Shown here in pieces: positions 22,708-34,811 of a stretch of 64,000 bases of DNA; positions within the stretch are counted from its first letter, which is position 1; each line of letters opens with the position of its first letter. Origin of the DNA: Brachypodium distachyon. Its lineage: Eukaryota > Streptophyta > Magnoliopsida > Poales > Poaceae. The position numbers were made by a program, and so were the translations under genes. The notes under the pieces are model-generated. The model was not told where the DNA came from and did not search any database. It was given only the letters and a program-made list of their open reading frames with translations. The stretch spans positions 36,853,001-36,917,000 of the forward strand of contig NC_016131.3 in the NCBI RefSeq assembly GCF_000005505.3. Reading direction: 5' to 3'.

Positions 22708-24441
22708 TGTAACATCTCAAAAAATTTCAAACTTTTACATGTGCATTGCATCCATAAGAATCATGCCACAATTGCATATTTGAATTCAAATTTGATCTCA
22801 AAAAGGCTTTGGAAAAGTTTTTATTTCAATTTAAACCCTAGGGTTTACACCCATTTAAACTTTGGTTCTTCAAACCAATAAGGTTTATCTTAAATAGTTA
22901 TCTGGACCTATCTGGAGTTCAAAATCAAAAGTTATCAAAGAAATGAGAAAAAGAGAAAAAGAAAAGAAAAAAAAGGTAAACCGGACCGGTCCGACCGCTT
23001 GGGCCGAACCGGCCCAGAACCGACCGCGCCCAACCGCACGCGAGCCGGCCCAACCGGCCCGGTCTGCCCCGCGCGCGCGCACTGAGTCGCTGATAGGTGG
23101 GGCCCACCTGTCAGGCACTTCTTCCTTGTTTGGAAAGCGCCGGCCGTCACGCGCGCCGCGTCCGTGCCGGATCTGGCGCGCGCCTTCGCCGCCCCGCCGA
23201 TTTCAGCCTTCCCAGAACCGCCCGAGCACACCACTATAAAGCCCGGAGTTCCCCCTCTCTTTTCCCTTTCTTGCTCGACCGAATCCTTGCGCCCACGTCG
23301 CTCGGTTCCTCCCCGGAGCCACACGGACGCTGCCGCTCGTTTTGGTCACAGCCGGCAACCCTAAGGGTTAGCTCCGCCATATTGACGCGCTTCTTCATCT
23401 CCGTGCGCTTCTTTTGACGCGCGCCTCGTCGCGTTCGTGCCTGCAGCCGTCGCCCGAAGCTCGCCGGAGCTCCGCCATCGCCCTTGCCGTGCCGCGCCGC
23501 GTCAACCCTGCACCTCCCCGCACCGTCAGCTTCACCGGAGAAGCCGCCCACCGGTATGCACCAATGAGGAGCTGACACGTGGCACCTATTTTATAAAATA
23601 AAAATCTAATTTTAATTCCCCGGAATAATTAAATGGCACTTTTGCAGAAAAGTCCCTGTAACTTCAAATGATCATATCTTTTAATCTGTTTGGTCAAATT
23701 TAATGATCCACACCTTTTTGGAATCCTTAGAAAATATTGAATCTTTTGGCACTGTCCATGTTCAAATTTGAATTTTTGAATCACATTCAAATTACAGAAT
23801 AGGGTTTAATACCATTTAATTCATAACTAATTATTTAGAAGTCCTTTTTAAATGAAACCAGTGCCCAAAAATTTGTTTTATTATCTTCTGTCCAATGGGA
23901 CAGAGAAATAAATTTTTTGAATTAATTTGTTTGGATCGTGCCAATAAAACCTCAGTTTAGGGTTTAAACCCCAACCTTTGCTAATTGTTTAAAACCCTAA
24001 TTACATGTGCTTAATTATCAATGCTTAAGATCAGTAGATCACCCAAATAAAATAAACCAAATCATGTCACATGTTGCATTGCATCATAGCATACATTCTT
24101 TTGTCAGGTTTGAATTGTGTGTTTATGTGTGTGTATGTTGTTTGTATTTGAATAGTTTTCTCGGAGAGCGAACCTTGTGATTGTGACGAGTGTTTGAGCT
24201 CCAACTGCTACCAAGGCAAGTTCACTTTGATCATATCCTATTACTGTTTGATTTTAAAATACTTATGCATTAGAGTTGTTTGTAGAAATGCATTGATATG
24301 ACTATTACTCGTACTTATGCTAGCTATGATTGACCTACTAGCTATAGGGTTACCTTTGCCATGAATCCTCCACCAATAGCCATCGTGATTAGTATTGCTT
24401 AGCCATGCTATGTTAGTAAACGTGGGAGGGAATCTCAATCG
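22708..24441 (+). mobile_element. Family U 3' LTR, 5' half only, plus orientation
   Basis: It begins TGTAACATCTC directly after a polypurine tract, which fixes it as a 3' LTR. It includes the promoter block (palindrome 23090-23114, TATAAA 23235-23240). It is cut at about 24441 inside gagggaatctcaatcg and joined to minus-strand internal DNA of another copy. It is inverted relative to its neighbours on both sides. Confidence 0.87.
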
Positions 24442-24845
24442 TTGTTGGTCGTAGCCACTGCTGAGCATGCATGGTTCTGCCTTCCAAAGAGGAGGAAGGG
24501 GGAGTCCTCGGAGAACTCGTGCCGATAGTCCCGGCACACTTGTGCGAAGGCGCACTGCATGGCAAACTGAAGGCCCTGCTCGAATGTGGGGTAGCGGCTG
24601 ATGAAGGTGATATCCGGTGTAGTTGGCGCGATCTCACGCCCCCGGATCTTCGCCTTGATCTCCCACCGTGGCTGCCATCCCTCGGGTGCGGCGATCTCGA
24701 CTCGGCCTCTGAACCTGGGTGGTGGCAGGTCGAGGAAAGCACACAGTGCCGCCAAAGGGGCACTGAACAACTGGTCGTTGTCCGTGGAGGGGTACTAAAC
24801 TCTGGTGAACGGCGGGACGTTGCCAAAAGGTGTTGGGCTTCCCAT
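24442..24845 (-). pseudogene. Family U pre-gag ORF (ORF1), N-terminal fragment
   Basis: It starts at the ATG at 24843-24845 and matches the intact copy at 42329-43288 (FSAPLAALCAFLDLPPPRFR, then WEIKAKIRGREIAP, then FEQGLQFAMQCAFAQ). A stop (TAG) replaces the first tyrosine of the usual VYYPST. It is truncated after about 135 codons by the junction with the inverted LTR. It is part of the element whose 5' LTR is 25326-28651. Confidence 0.85.
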
Positions 24846-25311
24846 CTATAGAAAATAAAGATGGAGATAAGGGAGTATCAGTGACATGATCAAATGGTCG
24901 AATGTAAGTAAAAATAAAATAAAAGTGGTAGAGTGGGAATCAAGTGATAAACATTAATATCAAGGGTGGAAATGTAAATATAAAATTGGATGCATACTAA
25001 CATGTGAACAACATGGCAACAAGATTATAGTGGTGTATGGTGTAAAAATCAAATATGCATCTGCAGTATAATATAATAAACATGCATATGTGGTAATAAG
25101 CATAGTATTCAGTGTATACGTGGAATACAACAATAAACATGTCATGCATATGTAGATATAAATGCAAAGATTTAGATGAATAGGGATAAGGAATAAAATG
25201 TATGTATATAGATATAGATCAGATAGGGATGAGAAATATTCCTAAGGTTTGGTTTTTGGTCTTGTCTTATCCTAATCCAAATTAGGGTCACGTTCCTACA
25301 GGCAACACATT
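24846..25311 (-). other. Untranslated leader of a family U element
   Basis: AT-rich, non-coding DNA between the primer-binding site and ORF1. It is similar in words (gcatatgtagatataaatgca, gggtcacgttcctacaggcaaca) to the leaders at 43289-43615, 49027-49407 and 54108-54474. Confidence 0.7.
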
Positions 25312-25323
25312 GCTCTGATACCA
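25312..25323 (-). promoter_or_regulatory. Primer-binding site for initiator Met tRNA
   Basis: The minus strand reads TGGTATCAGAGC two bases after the LTR end CGCTTCA. This is the usual iMet primer site of plant LTR retrotransposons and fixes the orientation of the element. Confidence 0.92.
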
Positions 25324-25325
25324 TC

Positions 25326-28300
25326 TGAAGCGATCCTCCCCCTTAGTAGGGACCGATCTCTGTGCTAACTGTGCTAGTCCCTGCATCGACTCACTAGCAC
25401 ACACAGTTTCATGATGAAATGTACAGAAGCAAAGGTCAAAGTATTTTATTACATCGCATCATCCAGAATTTAATAGTACTTACAACCTCGCATGACCTCT
25501 GGGGCCAGCATAAAACAAATACTGTTTCAACATCATAAAACAATGTTTCAAGATACTGCAGCGGAAAATGGTAGAACATAAGGACCACACTACTCCAAGG
25601 TGAGAGCATGTTGGAATGTAAGCACATGACCCATGACAAAACGACGAACCTCACTCATCGTCGGATCCACCTGCATTGTTAATTGCAGCCACTACGTGGT
25701 CAATACATTTGAATGTATTGGCAAGCTCACTAGAGTTATAAAGGACCTACCAAGTACATGCATAGTTTGGCTAAGTGGGGTTTGGCTATTTTGCATAAAA
25801 GCATCATTATTCAAATCCTATGATTTTTAGACAAATAGTTTTGAATTCTATTGGACACGGGGTAGAAACATCCATGCTCCTATTAACCTAAGCACATTGA
25901 GTAGAAACATCAATGCTTCTACCCAGTTCAAACCATTCATTTTATTAGGAAATTTGAATGAGTGAGACTTTTCTTACAGTTCCAACATCTAGTTGCTCAT
26001 AATTGTCCATAACCGGTGACACGGCTAAGTACTTAGTTTGACACTCTCGAGAGGTGGTACACTTTACCCACAAGAAATCGACGTGTTAATCCCTTGCTGT
26101 CCTCAGAGTAGAGTAGCAACGGCATCGATTACAGGAATTTTCAGAACATATTACCCCAAACCACCTGAGGGACGCGCCCCCACCGACATTGCTACATACC
26201 GATGTCACCTCGGATCCGGGTTCATATTTCTTACATCCATCCTGGCAGAGCCCATAATACCATGTGGTTGCACTGGAAGCTACTAAACAGGAAACTAGTC
26301 CAGTCCCTGGTTACCCCGGGTGGCATCCCACATTGTGACGCAGGCGCTCCCCGAATCGCACGGGGAGATGACCATGGACGCTCCCGAATCACACGGAGAG
26401 ACGACTCAGTGGGCCCCATAGAAATGGACCTAACGTCACTACATCCGAAAACTCAAAGCAGCCCACCCAGACCGGTTCATTGAATTACTTGTTTTGCCAT
26501 ACACTAGGAAAATCATATGGTAATTCAATAGTATCACATTGTAATAATACCACCCTCGTATATTATCATAGCATAGCATTTTACTACTACGATGGCAATT
26601 TGTGGTGAAGTCATGGCCAAGGGTATCCTATACTACTAGGACGGATCATAGCTAGCATAGATACAATAATAATTCTAACCATGCAACTAATAAAATCTAG
26701 TGCATAATAAAGTAATAGGATGATGGTCAAAGTGAACTTGCCTCGATAGGTATTCAAACACTCTTCGCAATCACACCGTTCGCTCTCCGAGAAAACTATA
26801 CAATCAAGCAAACATACACATACATAAACACACCATACAAACAAGGAATATGTATGCCATGATGCAATACAAATCATGTGACATGAGTTTTGGTTTATTT
26901 TAAACACACCAAAGCATTGATAATTAAGCACATGCGATTAGGATTTTTAAACAAAAGCAAAAGCTAGGGTTTAAATCCTAAAATGAGGTTTTATTTGCAT
27001 CTGCAAAACAATTTAATGCAAAATATTTATTTTTCTGCCCCATTGGACAGAGGACAATAAAACAAATTTTTGAGCACTGGTTTCATTCAAAAAGGACTTC
27101 TAAATAATTAGTTATGATTTAAATGGCATAAAACCCTAATCTGTAATTTGAATGTGATTTAAATATTCAAATTTGAAATTGGACAGTGCCAAAAGATTCT
27201 ACACTTCCTAAGGATTCCAAAAAGGTGTGGATCACTAAATTTGGCCAAACAGATTTAAAGTTATGATCATTTCAAATAACAGGGGCCTATCTGCAAAAAG
27301 ACCATTTAATTAATCCGGGAAGTTAAAAAAAATTAGATTTTCATTTTATTAACTAGGGCCACGTGGCGCGTTCCTATTCGTTGGTACCGGTTCGGTTTAA
27401 GTGAATAAGGACGATCTAATCTACACCGTTGGAGATGGATGGACGGACGAGATCGATCGGGGGAAGCTCACCGGCGGGTTAGGGTTCCGGCGACGGAAAC
27501 CGGCGGCGGCGCGGCTCGGGCGTGGAGGCGGGCGGCGTTCGGGTGGACCTCGGGTGTCGGGGAGGACACGGGGAGGCCCGGTGCGGCACGGCGGAGACGG
27601 GGGCGCTCGGGGACGGCGGGGTCGGCGCCTAGGACGAGACGGGCGGGCGGCGCGGCACGGCGGACGGCGGCGCGGGCACGGGCGGTCGTCGGCGGGGAGC
27701 TGCAGCGCACGGGAGTGAAGATGGCGCGCGTCAAACGAAGCGCAAGGGGAAGACGCTCCAGAAATTTGTGAGCTCGGGCGGTAATGCTCACCGGCGAGGT
27801 CGGGACGGCGCGGTGAACGGCGGCGGCGGCGAAGCTTTTCGGCGAGGAATCGGGGCATCCTGGCGGCGTGATAGCGAGGGGGAGCAGAGGGAAAACGAGG
27901 AGGGGGCCGCGATGCTTATAAGGACGCGCTCGGCTGTGAAAATGGAAGGCCGGAGGAGCGGATCCCGGTGATGGCGCGCGGCGGTCACGCGCGGGGACGG
28001 TGGCGCGATTTTGGGCCCTTGCCCGAGGTAGGGGACGACCCCGACAGGTGGGCCCGACCTGTCGGTGGCTCGGGCGCGCGCGCGCGGGCGGCTGGTCCGG
28101 CAGGGCGGCGCGCGCGCGGTCGGGCGCGGTTGGACTGGGCCGGTTCGGCCCAAAATGGCCGGGCCGGTCCATTTGCTCCCTTTTTTTTTTCTTTTACCCT
28201 TTTCTTTTTCTGTTTTTCTCATTTCTTTGATACCTTTTGAGTCTGAACAACAAATTGGTCCAAATAAATTCCAGAAAATTTGTAAAATCATGTTCTACCA

Positions 28301-28651
28301 AGATACAACTTTTGGAAGTAGTTTCTCTTCAAAATAAAATATGTAAAAAATACATTTGCCCTATAGATGCTTTAGGGACATATAACTATTTAAATAAAAT
28401 ACTTTTTCAACTCCAAATAATTATCCAAAAATTATGGGATAGCTCATATATGCAATAAACCCCTTTTATACTTGAACCTTAATGGTTTGAAGATCCAAAG
28501 TTCAAATGGGTGTAAATCCTAGGGTTTAAAATGAAACAAAAATCTTTCCAAAGCCCTTTTGAGATTCAAATTTGAATTCAAATATGCAATTGTGGCATGA
28601 TGCTTATGAATGCAATGCTCATGTAAAGGTTTGAAATTTTGGGATGTTACA
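25326..28651 (-). mobile_element. Family U 5' LTR (3,326 bp)
   Basis: It is complete from TGTAACATCCC (28651) to CGCTTCA (25326) and is followed by a primer-binding site and ORF1, so it is a 5' LTR. It carries the promoter block with TATAAG at 27915-27920 and the palindrome variant at 28041-28065. Its outer side abuts another family U LTR in opposite orientation, so it inserted there. Confidence 0.92.
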
Positions 28652-29291
28652 TTCCAACTTCTTAAATAAAACGAATGGTTTGAACAGGGTAGGTGCACTT
28701 GATGTTTCTACTCAATGTGCTCTAGGTTAATAGGAGCATTGGTGTTTCTACCCCGTGTCCATTAGTTAACAATATTGTAACATTCAATTGTAGTAAGATA
28801 AACTATGTTTGCTACCACGCCATAAAGCATGAACCCCACTATACCTCAATTGCATATACTTGGTAGGATCTGGTATAACTTCCAGGTGACCTTGCCAATA
28901 CATTCAAATGTATTGACCACGTAGTGGCTGCAAATAACAATGCAGGTGAATCTGACGAAGAGTGAGGTTCGTCGATGTTCTTTGGGTCATGTGCTTATAT
29001 TCCAACATGCTCTCTCCTCTGGGAGTAGATGAGGCCCATTTGCTCTACCTTTCCGCTGCAGTTTTATGATACAATGTTATCATGGTTTTGAAACAATATT
29101 TGTTTATGCTGGCCTGAGAGGTCATGCAAGGTTGTAAGTACAATTAAGTTCTGGATGATACGATGTAATAAAGTACTTTTGACCGTTGTATCTTGGTATT
29201 ACATTTTGAACTGTGTGTGTTAGTGAGTCGGTCCAGGGACTAGCACAAATAAGCACAGAGATCGAACCCTAGTAAGGGGGCGGTCGCTTCA
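28652..29291 (+). mobile_element. Family U LTR 3' part, plus orientation
   Basis: It starts within ttccaacttcttaaataaa and ends ...GGGGGCGGTCGCTTCA at 29291. It was inserted into the gag of a 490-bp-LTR element, which resumes at 29292. It was then broken by the element at 25326-28651. Confidence 0.88.
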
Positions 29292-30739
29292 CTGTTCAAC
29301 CAGGTGCGAGCCGGACCCCTGAGCTGGAGTTGAAAACACTGCATGGCGGTGGTTCGAGTTCCACCCTGGCATCGAATCACAGTGAGGTAGTCCTCCAGCC
29401 AGGTTCTGGGCTCTTGCGTGCCATCATATTTGACTAGGTCAACTGGCGGTTTGAAGTTTCTTGGCATCCTGGTTCGGCGGATCCGACGGCTGAAACATGG
29501 TGCTCCACACGTTTCATGGTCTGACCCAGGAGAGTCCTCCCTGTAGCTGGCTAGGCGGCTAATGACTTGACGAGGAGATTGAGTCCTTCTGTGAGGGTTT
29601 TGTTCGTGCTCGTTTTGGCCCGAGTCGGGCAGTCAACGATCACGCTGAGGCTCGCTATCCTTATGGGGTAGAGCGGCCGGGTTTTGCTTGATGCACGAAG
29701 CCCCCTGCTTTAGCCAATACTTTTAGGATTTGCTTGCGGACGCGCCAGTGTTGGTCATTGTCGGGCAGTGGGATTGACTGTAGATAAGTACTCGCCGTAC
29801 GGAGTGCATCTTCAGTAATCCCAAGTGTCACATCGTTGCGATCGTCTGCTGACATGAAGCTTGAGGAGAGATCGCGAATCGTGTAGGTTCTGTCTTCCTC
29901 GGGCAGTTTATAGAAACGAGACCCACGATGAGTGTTTCGAAGAGGGAAAGCGCTTTTGTCCGAAGTGTCGGATGATTCTTGCCGAGCCTTCACAGACACT
30001 TGAAGTTCCTATTCTATCTTCTTAAGTTTGTCAGTTTCGTGATTCTACTGCTTAACAAACTCTTCTTTTTCTTTGATCAAGTTGAAGTGGTTCCTGGCCA
30101 AGGAATTTGCATACAACTTTAATTCTGCAGGAGTTGGGTCATTCATGAGGACTCCCATGTCAAGGTCTGCTTGAACCCACGACTTCTCCGCTGCTGAATG
30201 TCCACCTTGCGGGTTTACGATTGTATCCGCAGCCGTAGGAGTCGGGGCGACGGGGTTTGTCATGAATATTTGGGTGATGGCGCACTTGGGCGCAAGATCG
30301 CTGCTGCTATGGCAACTCTCTTGTTCCGGGCAGTCGCCAGCATCACTTGGGATGGGGCTTTCTGCACAACAAGGCGGATTTGTTTTGACTTCAGAGGGAG
30401 TCCCGAGGGAGACTTGCTCTACTTTGTCGAGTGGTTCCGCCGAATCGGTCAACGAGACCTTTCTTGAGGGTGACGGAAGAAGCAACTTCTCCAAAGTTGG
30501 AGCAGTCAGATCCGGCAGTCAAGGATGCTGGATCGGTCGGCTCGAAGATGGAACTCCCCAAACACAAGATCCACGCCAGCACCAAGAACGTTAAATACCG
30601 CGCGGCTAGCTGGGGGGTGAGCGGTGAAGTGGAAGGACCCAAAAGTCATCGACTCCAACTGAGTCGATGATGGGTCAAAGGAATATGAAACCGCCAAGGT
30701 CGTGTCTCCAACACATGTCTTTCCCACAAACAGCGCCAC
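29292..30739 (-). pseudogene. Gag of a Gypsy element with 490-bp LTRs (copy B)
   Basis: The minus strand carries several frames matching copy A. These include PRNFKPPVDLVKYDGTQEPR, TAMQCFQLQLRGPARTWL, an N-terminal coiled and acidic region (30045-30494), and a leader right after the LTR with GGCGCTGTTTGTGGGAAAG as primer site. Stops and frameshifts break it, and its 3' part is lost at the LTR insertion at 29291. The capsid-like domain of Retrotrans_gag is recognisable. Confidence 0.8.
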
Positions 30740-31232
30740 TGACGAAGGGGTGACTTCTACAATGTCCATATTGATGGAGTTGTATCTAGGAAAAAATTTG
30801 AGAGTTTGTGTTGGCGAACTCGTCGGCTAACAAGGACTCAGGGAACACGATTTACCCAGGTTCAGGGCCCTCGATGAGGTAATACCCCTACGTCCTTCTT
30901 GTCTGATTTGTATTGCAAAGTCAATTACAATGGGGTGCTGCAGAGGCTAGATACACAGATTGATCTGGCGAGTTCGTCCAGGCGACTACTATCTAAGTTG
31001 GGGTGTCTCCTTGGCTCCCCCTCCTTGTCCTTTATATATGCCGGAACCCAGGTCTAAGGTAGAGCCCAAGTTGGTGACAATGGAGAGATATACTCTAATT
31101 AATCTTCCTTATCTTGAGTCGCAAGATTTGGCATGTACACTCCTGGAGTCGTAGTTGGCTTCCTTGTGGGCCCTCGGCTGGGCCGTAACGGGTATACTCG
31201 AGTCGAGTACGTGGTTAGTCATAACCACGTCA
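30740..31232 (-). mobile_element. 490-bp-family LTR, copy 2
   Basis: Ends TGACGTGG (31232) and CGTCA (30740), a perfect TGACG/CGTCA terminal pair. It is followed by gag copy B. On its upstream side it directly meets protease sequence of copy A, not a flanking duplication. A TATATAAAGGA-like box lies at about 31029-31039. Confidence 0.9.
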
Positions 31233-31960
31233 CCACGTCTAGGCTGACTTTGCCTAGCGGCGTAGCTGGTTTGCCTTGGATGGTGCCATGAATGGTTGTC
31301 TTCGTGGTGGCCAGCTTTGTTGTTGAACGGTTCATTTTCGCAGAGTGTCGGCGTAAATGATGTTTAGCCTGCTTCCGCCGTCGACAAATACTTTGTTTAG
31401 CATGAACCCTCCGATCTGTGCGTCGAGCACGAAAGCTGCGTTTCCAGGTCGCGGGATGCAGGGTGGGTGATCCTCTCTAGAGAACGTAATCTCTGTCTCA
31501 GACCAGTCGAGGTACTCGGTCGAAGAAGGAGGTGACCTCACGGCCATATGTAGTTGCCGAGCTATCGACTTCTGGACTCGTTTTGGTGGCTTCCCTTTCT
31601 GGATCATGCAAATGTGCACGACCAGAGTCGGATAGTTGTTGGTGGCCGCAGCAGGGGCCTCTGGTGGTGGCGTATGCGACACCAGATGCACCGGTCCGGC
31701 GAAACTTGCCGGGCGCGGAGGAGGGGGACGGGCACCAATAGCGAGCGCTCCTGCTATGGGAGGTGGCAAGGGTGCATTGATTCCCTCATTGGTGTATGAG
31801 TGTGGCCTTGGTAGCTGCGGGAAGCTGGCGTTGGTTGCCGACTGCTGTGTCCTTGCGAACTCGGCCTGCAGGTCCATGAAGCGTCTGCACTCGGCTAAAG
31901 GGTGGCTTGTCTTAATATTGCCTTGCTCATCCCTGTAGACATGGAATGGGCAGGGAGCCG
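31233..31960 (-). pseudogene. Gag C-terminus and retropepsin-like protease (copy A)
   Basis: An open frame of about 180 codons has a proline-rich gag tail and ends with the protease core VDGGSRLNIIYADTLRKM. The DGGS..NIIY form is typical of Tat/Athila-type Gypsy proteases, with Asp-Gly-Gly in place of Asp-Thr-Gly. After about 30 further codons, in a shifted frame (TIQGKPATPLGKVSLDV), it is cut by the LTR at 31232. No reverse transcriptase, RNase H or integrase follows. Confidence 0.85.
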
Positions 31961-33971
31961 CTAGTTGTTGAGAAAGTGTGGGCTGGTTCCCTTTCCGTTG
32001 CTTTTGCTACTTGCGTTTGTCGCCTCCTCGGAATCCTCCGCTGTGATTCTTGCTTTCGCGAGAGCCAAAATCTGAAGAAGTGGCCGCGATGAAGTCAGGT
32101 GGGTTTGATTCTTCGAAGACGCGGCCTTTGCGTTTTTTCTTTCGATCGTGGCGGCGGTCGCCTTCTTCCTTCGGGGATCGATGTCATTCGTTGCGAACCG
32201 AGTTCTCGCCGTCAGCCCAGCGGTTGGCAATTTCCATCAAGTAGCTAATGGTTGCGGGCCTCACGCGACCCAGTTCCTCCTTGAGTTCGACTCGTCAGAG
32301 TCCTCGCTTGAACGCGTCGACAGCGCTCTCATCGGAGACTTCTTTTGAGGCGTGTTTGGTGTTGGTCCAACGTTGAATGTACGAGCGGATTGACTCTCCC
32401 TCGCGTTGAGTGCAAGCTTGGAGCTGCTCGAGGGAGACCGGTCGTTTGTACGTGGACTTAAAGTTGCGAGTGAAATCTTGGACGAGTTCGTCCCATGAAT
32501 CAATGTCACCGTGCGGCAGGCCAGTTAGCCAGGTGCGTGCAGGACCTCTGAGTTGCAACTGCAGGCACTGCATGGCAGTGGTTCGAGATCCACCTTGACA
32601 GCGCATCCCGGTAAGATAATCTTCCAAACAAGTTCTTGGCTCTTGATTGCCATCGTACTTAGCCAAATCAGTTGGTGGTTTTAAATTCATCGGCATCCTG
32701 GCCTGGCAAATGCGGCGGCTAACACACGGTGCTCCGCAGGTTTCAGCATCATGGTCCGATTCCGGCGAGTGATCGCGATAGTCATCCTGCTGATTGAGGC
32801 CACGATCTGTGACTCGACGGGGGGACCCCTGATTTCTCCTAGGTAGCGAGTCGCGTTCTCTGCGCCCTCGAAAAGGGGAGCTGAGGCTACGCTGAGCCTT
32901 GCCTTCGCGATAGGATGGAGTCCTGTCCCGTGACGGCCTTGGGTTGTGTAAATCTTGGCTGATGCAAGAAGCTCCTGTCTTGTTCAATCCTTCCAAGATC
33001 TGCTTGTGAAGCCGCGACTGGATCGACTGCAGGTAGGTGTTTGCTGCGAGAAAGGCAGCTTCCGGGGTCTCAGGTATCATGTCGCCATGGTCATCGACTG
33101 ACATGAAACTTGAGGTCAGGTTTCGGGTCGGATGGTCGCGACGCAAGGTGTTCTGCCTTGATACAGCTCTTGGAGGGGTGCCTCCGTTTGAGTCGTCAGG
33201 TGAATCTGGTCGAGCATTCTTGCGTGCCCGAGCATCTTCATCCAACTTTATTAGCCTTTCAGCTTCATGTTTCTGCTTCTTGGCGAACCTCTCCTTTTCT
33301 TTGGCCAGGTCACGCCGAGCCTTGTCAAGAGCGTTGGATTACAGTTGTAACTCCACAGGGGTGGGGTCCTTTATGGGGACATCCGGTCGAGGGCCATTTG
33401 GACCCATGCTTTCTCCGCTGCTGAACATCCACCTTGCGGTGTCGCGGTGGCATCCGTAGTTGGTGGAGTTGGCTTTGGAGTGATAGGATTTGTCATGAAG
33501 ACTTGGGCACGGGCGCACTGGGGCGCGAGATCGCTGCTGCTGTGGCAACTCTCCTATTCTGAGCAAACGCCAACGTCGCTTGAGACGTGGCTTTCTGCAC
33601 ACAGGGATAGATCGGCTTCAGAGTTGGAGTAGGTCCCAAGGGGGAGCTGTTCTGCTTCGTCGGGTGGTCCTCCAGTCCATCAGCGAGACCTTTTCCGGAG
33701 ATGAGGGAGGAGGTGACTCCTCTGAAGTGGGAGCAGTCGGACCCGGCAGTCGAAGGATGCCGGATCGGTTGGCTCGGAGATGAAAATCCCCGAACACGAG
33801 ATCAACACCAGTGTCGAGCGTGTCGAAGACCGTGAGGTTGGATGGAGAGTGGGCGGTGAAGTGGAAGGAGCCGAGGGTCATCGATTTCGCCTGAGTCGAC
33901 GACTTGTCGTCTAAAGATTGAACCGCCCAGGTCATATCTCCAACACACGTCTTTCCCACAGACGGCGCCAA
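31961..33971 (-). pseudogene. Gag of a 490-bp-LTR Gypsy element (copy A)
   Basis: The main open stretch (32295-33245) contains PRNTLRRDHPTRNL, PTDLAKYDGNQEPRTCLEDY, LQLRGPARTWLTGLPHGDID and REGESIRSYIQRW, the Retrotrans_gag domain. Upstream frames (33339-33602 and 33618-33971) give the N-terminal region and the primer-site leader. There are several frameshifts. It belongs to the element whose 5' LTR is 33972-34465. Confidence 0.85.
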
Positions 33972-34465
33972 TGACGAAGTTGGGACTTCGACAATGTCAA
34001 TATTGATGTACTTATATCTAGAAAAGATTTCGAGTGTATGTGTTGGCGATCTCATCGGCTAACAAGGACACAAGGGACACGATTTACCCAGGTTCGGGGC
34101 CCTTGGAAGGTAATACTCCTACGTCCTACTTGTCTGATCTGGTATTGATGAATCGATTACAAAGGGTGCCACGGAGGCTAGATGCATAGATTCAATCTGG
34201 CGAGTGCGTCTTGGCGGCTTCTATCTAGATTGGGGGTCTCCCCTTGGCTCCCCCTCCCGGTACTTTATATATGCAGGAGGCCAGGTCTCAGGTAGAGTCC
34301 AAGTCGGTTAAAATGAGGAGATGTACTCTAATTAAGCTTCCTTGTCTTGAGTCGCAAGATTTGGAATATGAACTTCTGGAGTCGTAGTAGGCTTCCTTGT
34401 GGGCCCCCAGCTGGGCCGTGACGGGTATACTCGAGTTGAGTACGTGGTTAGTCATAACCATGTCA
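33972..34465 (-). mobile_element. 490-bp-family 5' LTR, copy 1
   Basis: TGACATGG at 34465 and CGTCA at 33972. It is followed inwards by TTGGCGCCGTCTGTGGGAA, a tRNA-primer-like site. It was inserted into a CACTA remnant, whose sequence adjoins at 34466. Confidence 0.9.
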
Positions 34466-34811
34466 GCGTCTTCTATGAAGAAGACTTGTTTGCATTTGGA
34501 AGCAAACTGCCATGGTTCAAGCAGTGCTGAGATTCTCTTGACGTTCACCTGATAACGGGGAACCTCTTTTGGTAGAATCATTGTTGTGAACCTATGATCT
34601 TCGTGCCTGACATCGCGTGCCCATCTGATGCGAAACATGGCGATGGTGGTGAAGGTGTAGTCAAGTTCCCAGATCTCTTCAACCACGCCGTAGTACGCTT
34701 CCGTCTGGCCTTCGCTGTCGGTCCCCGCCTCAGCAACGAGCACTATACCGCTGTTTCGGTACGTACTCTTACGTCTTGAGCCTTGGTGTAGTACGTATAC
34801 CCATTCATTGC
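34466..34811 (-). pseudogene. CACTA (TNP2-type) transposon scrap, DUF4216-like
   Basis: The frame reads YYGVVEEIWELDYTFTTIAM and FASKCKQVFFIEDADM. The EIWELDY and KQVFFIED blocks are typical of the DUF4216 region found C-terminal to plant TNP2 transposases. Only about 115 codons remain, between a 490-bp-family LTR and a Tat-type LTR. No CACTA terminal sequences are in the window. Confidence 0.75.

Noticed and set aside
31021..31040. TATATAAAGGA in the 490-bp LTRs as a host gene promoter
   Set aside because: It is the LTR's own TATA-like box, present in all three LTR copies, with only decayed gag downstream.
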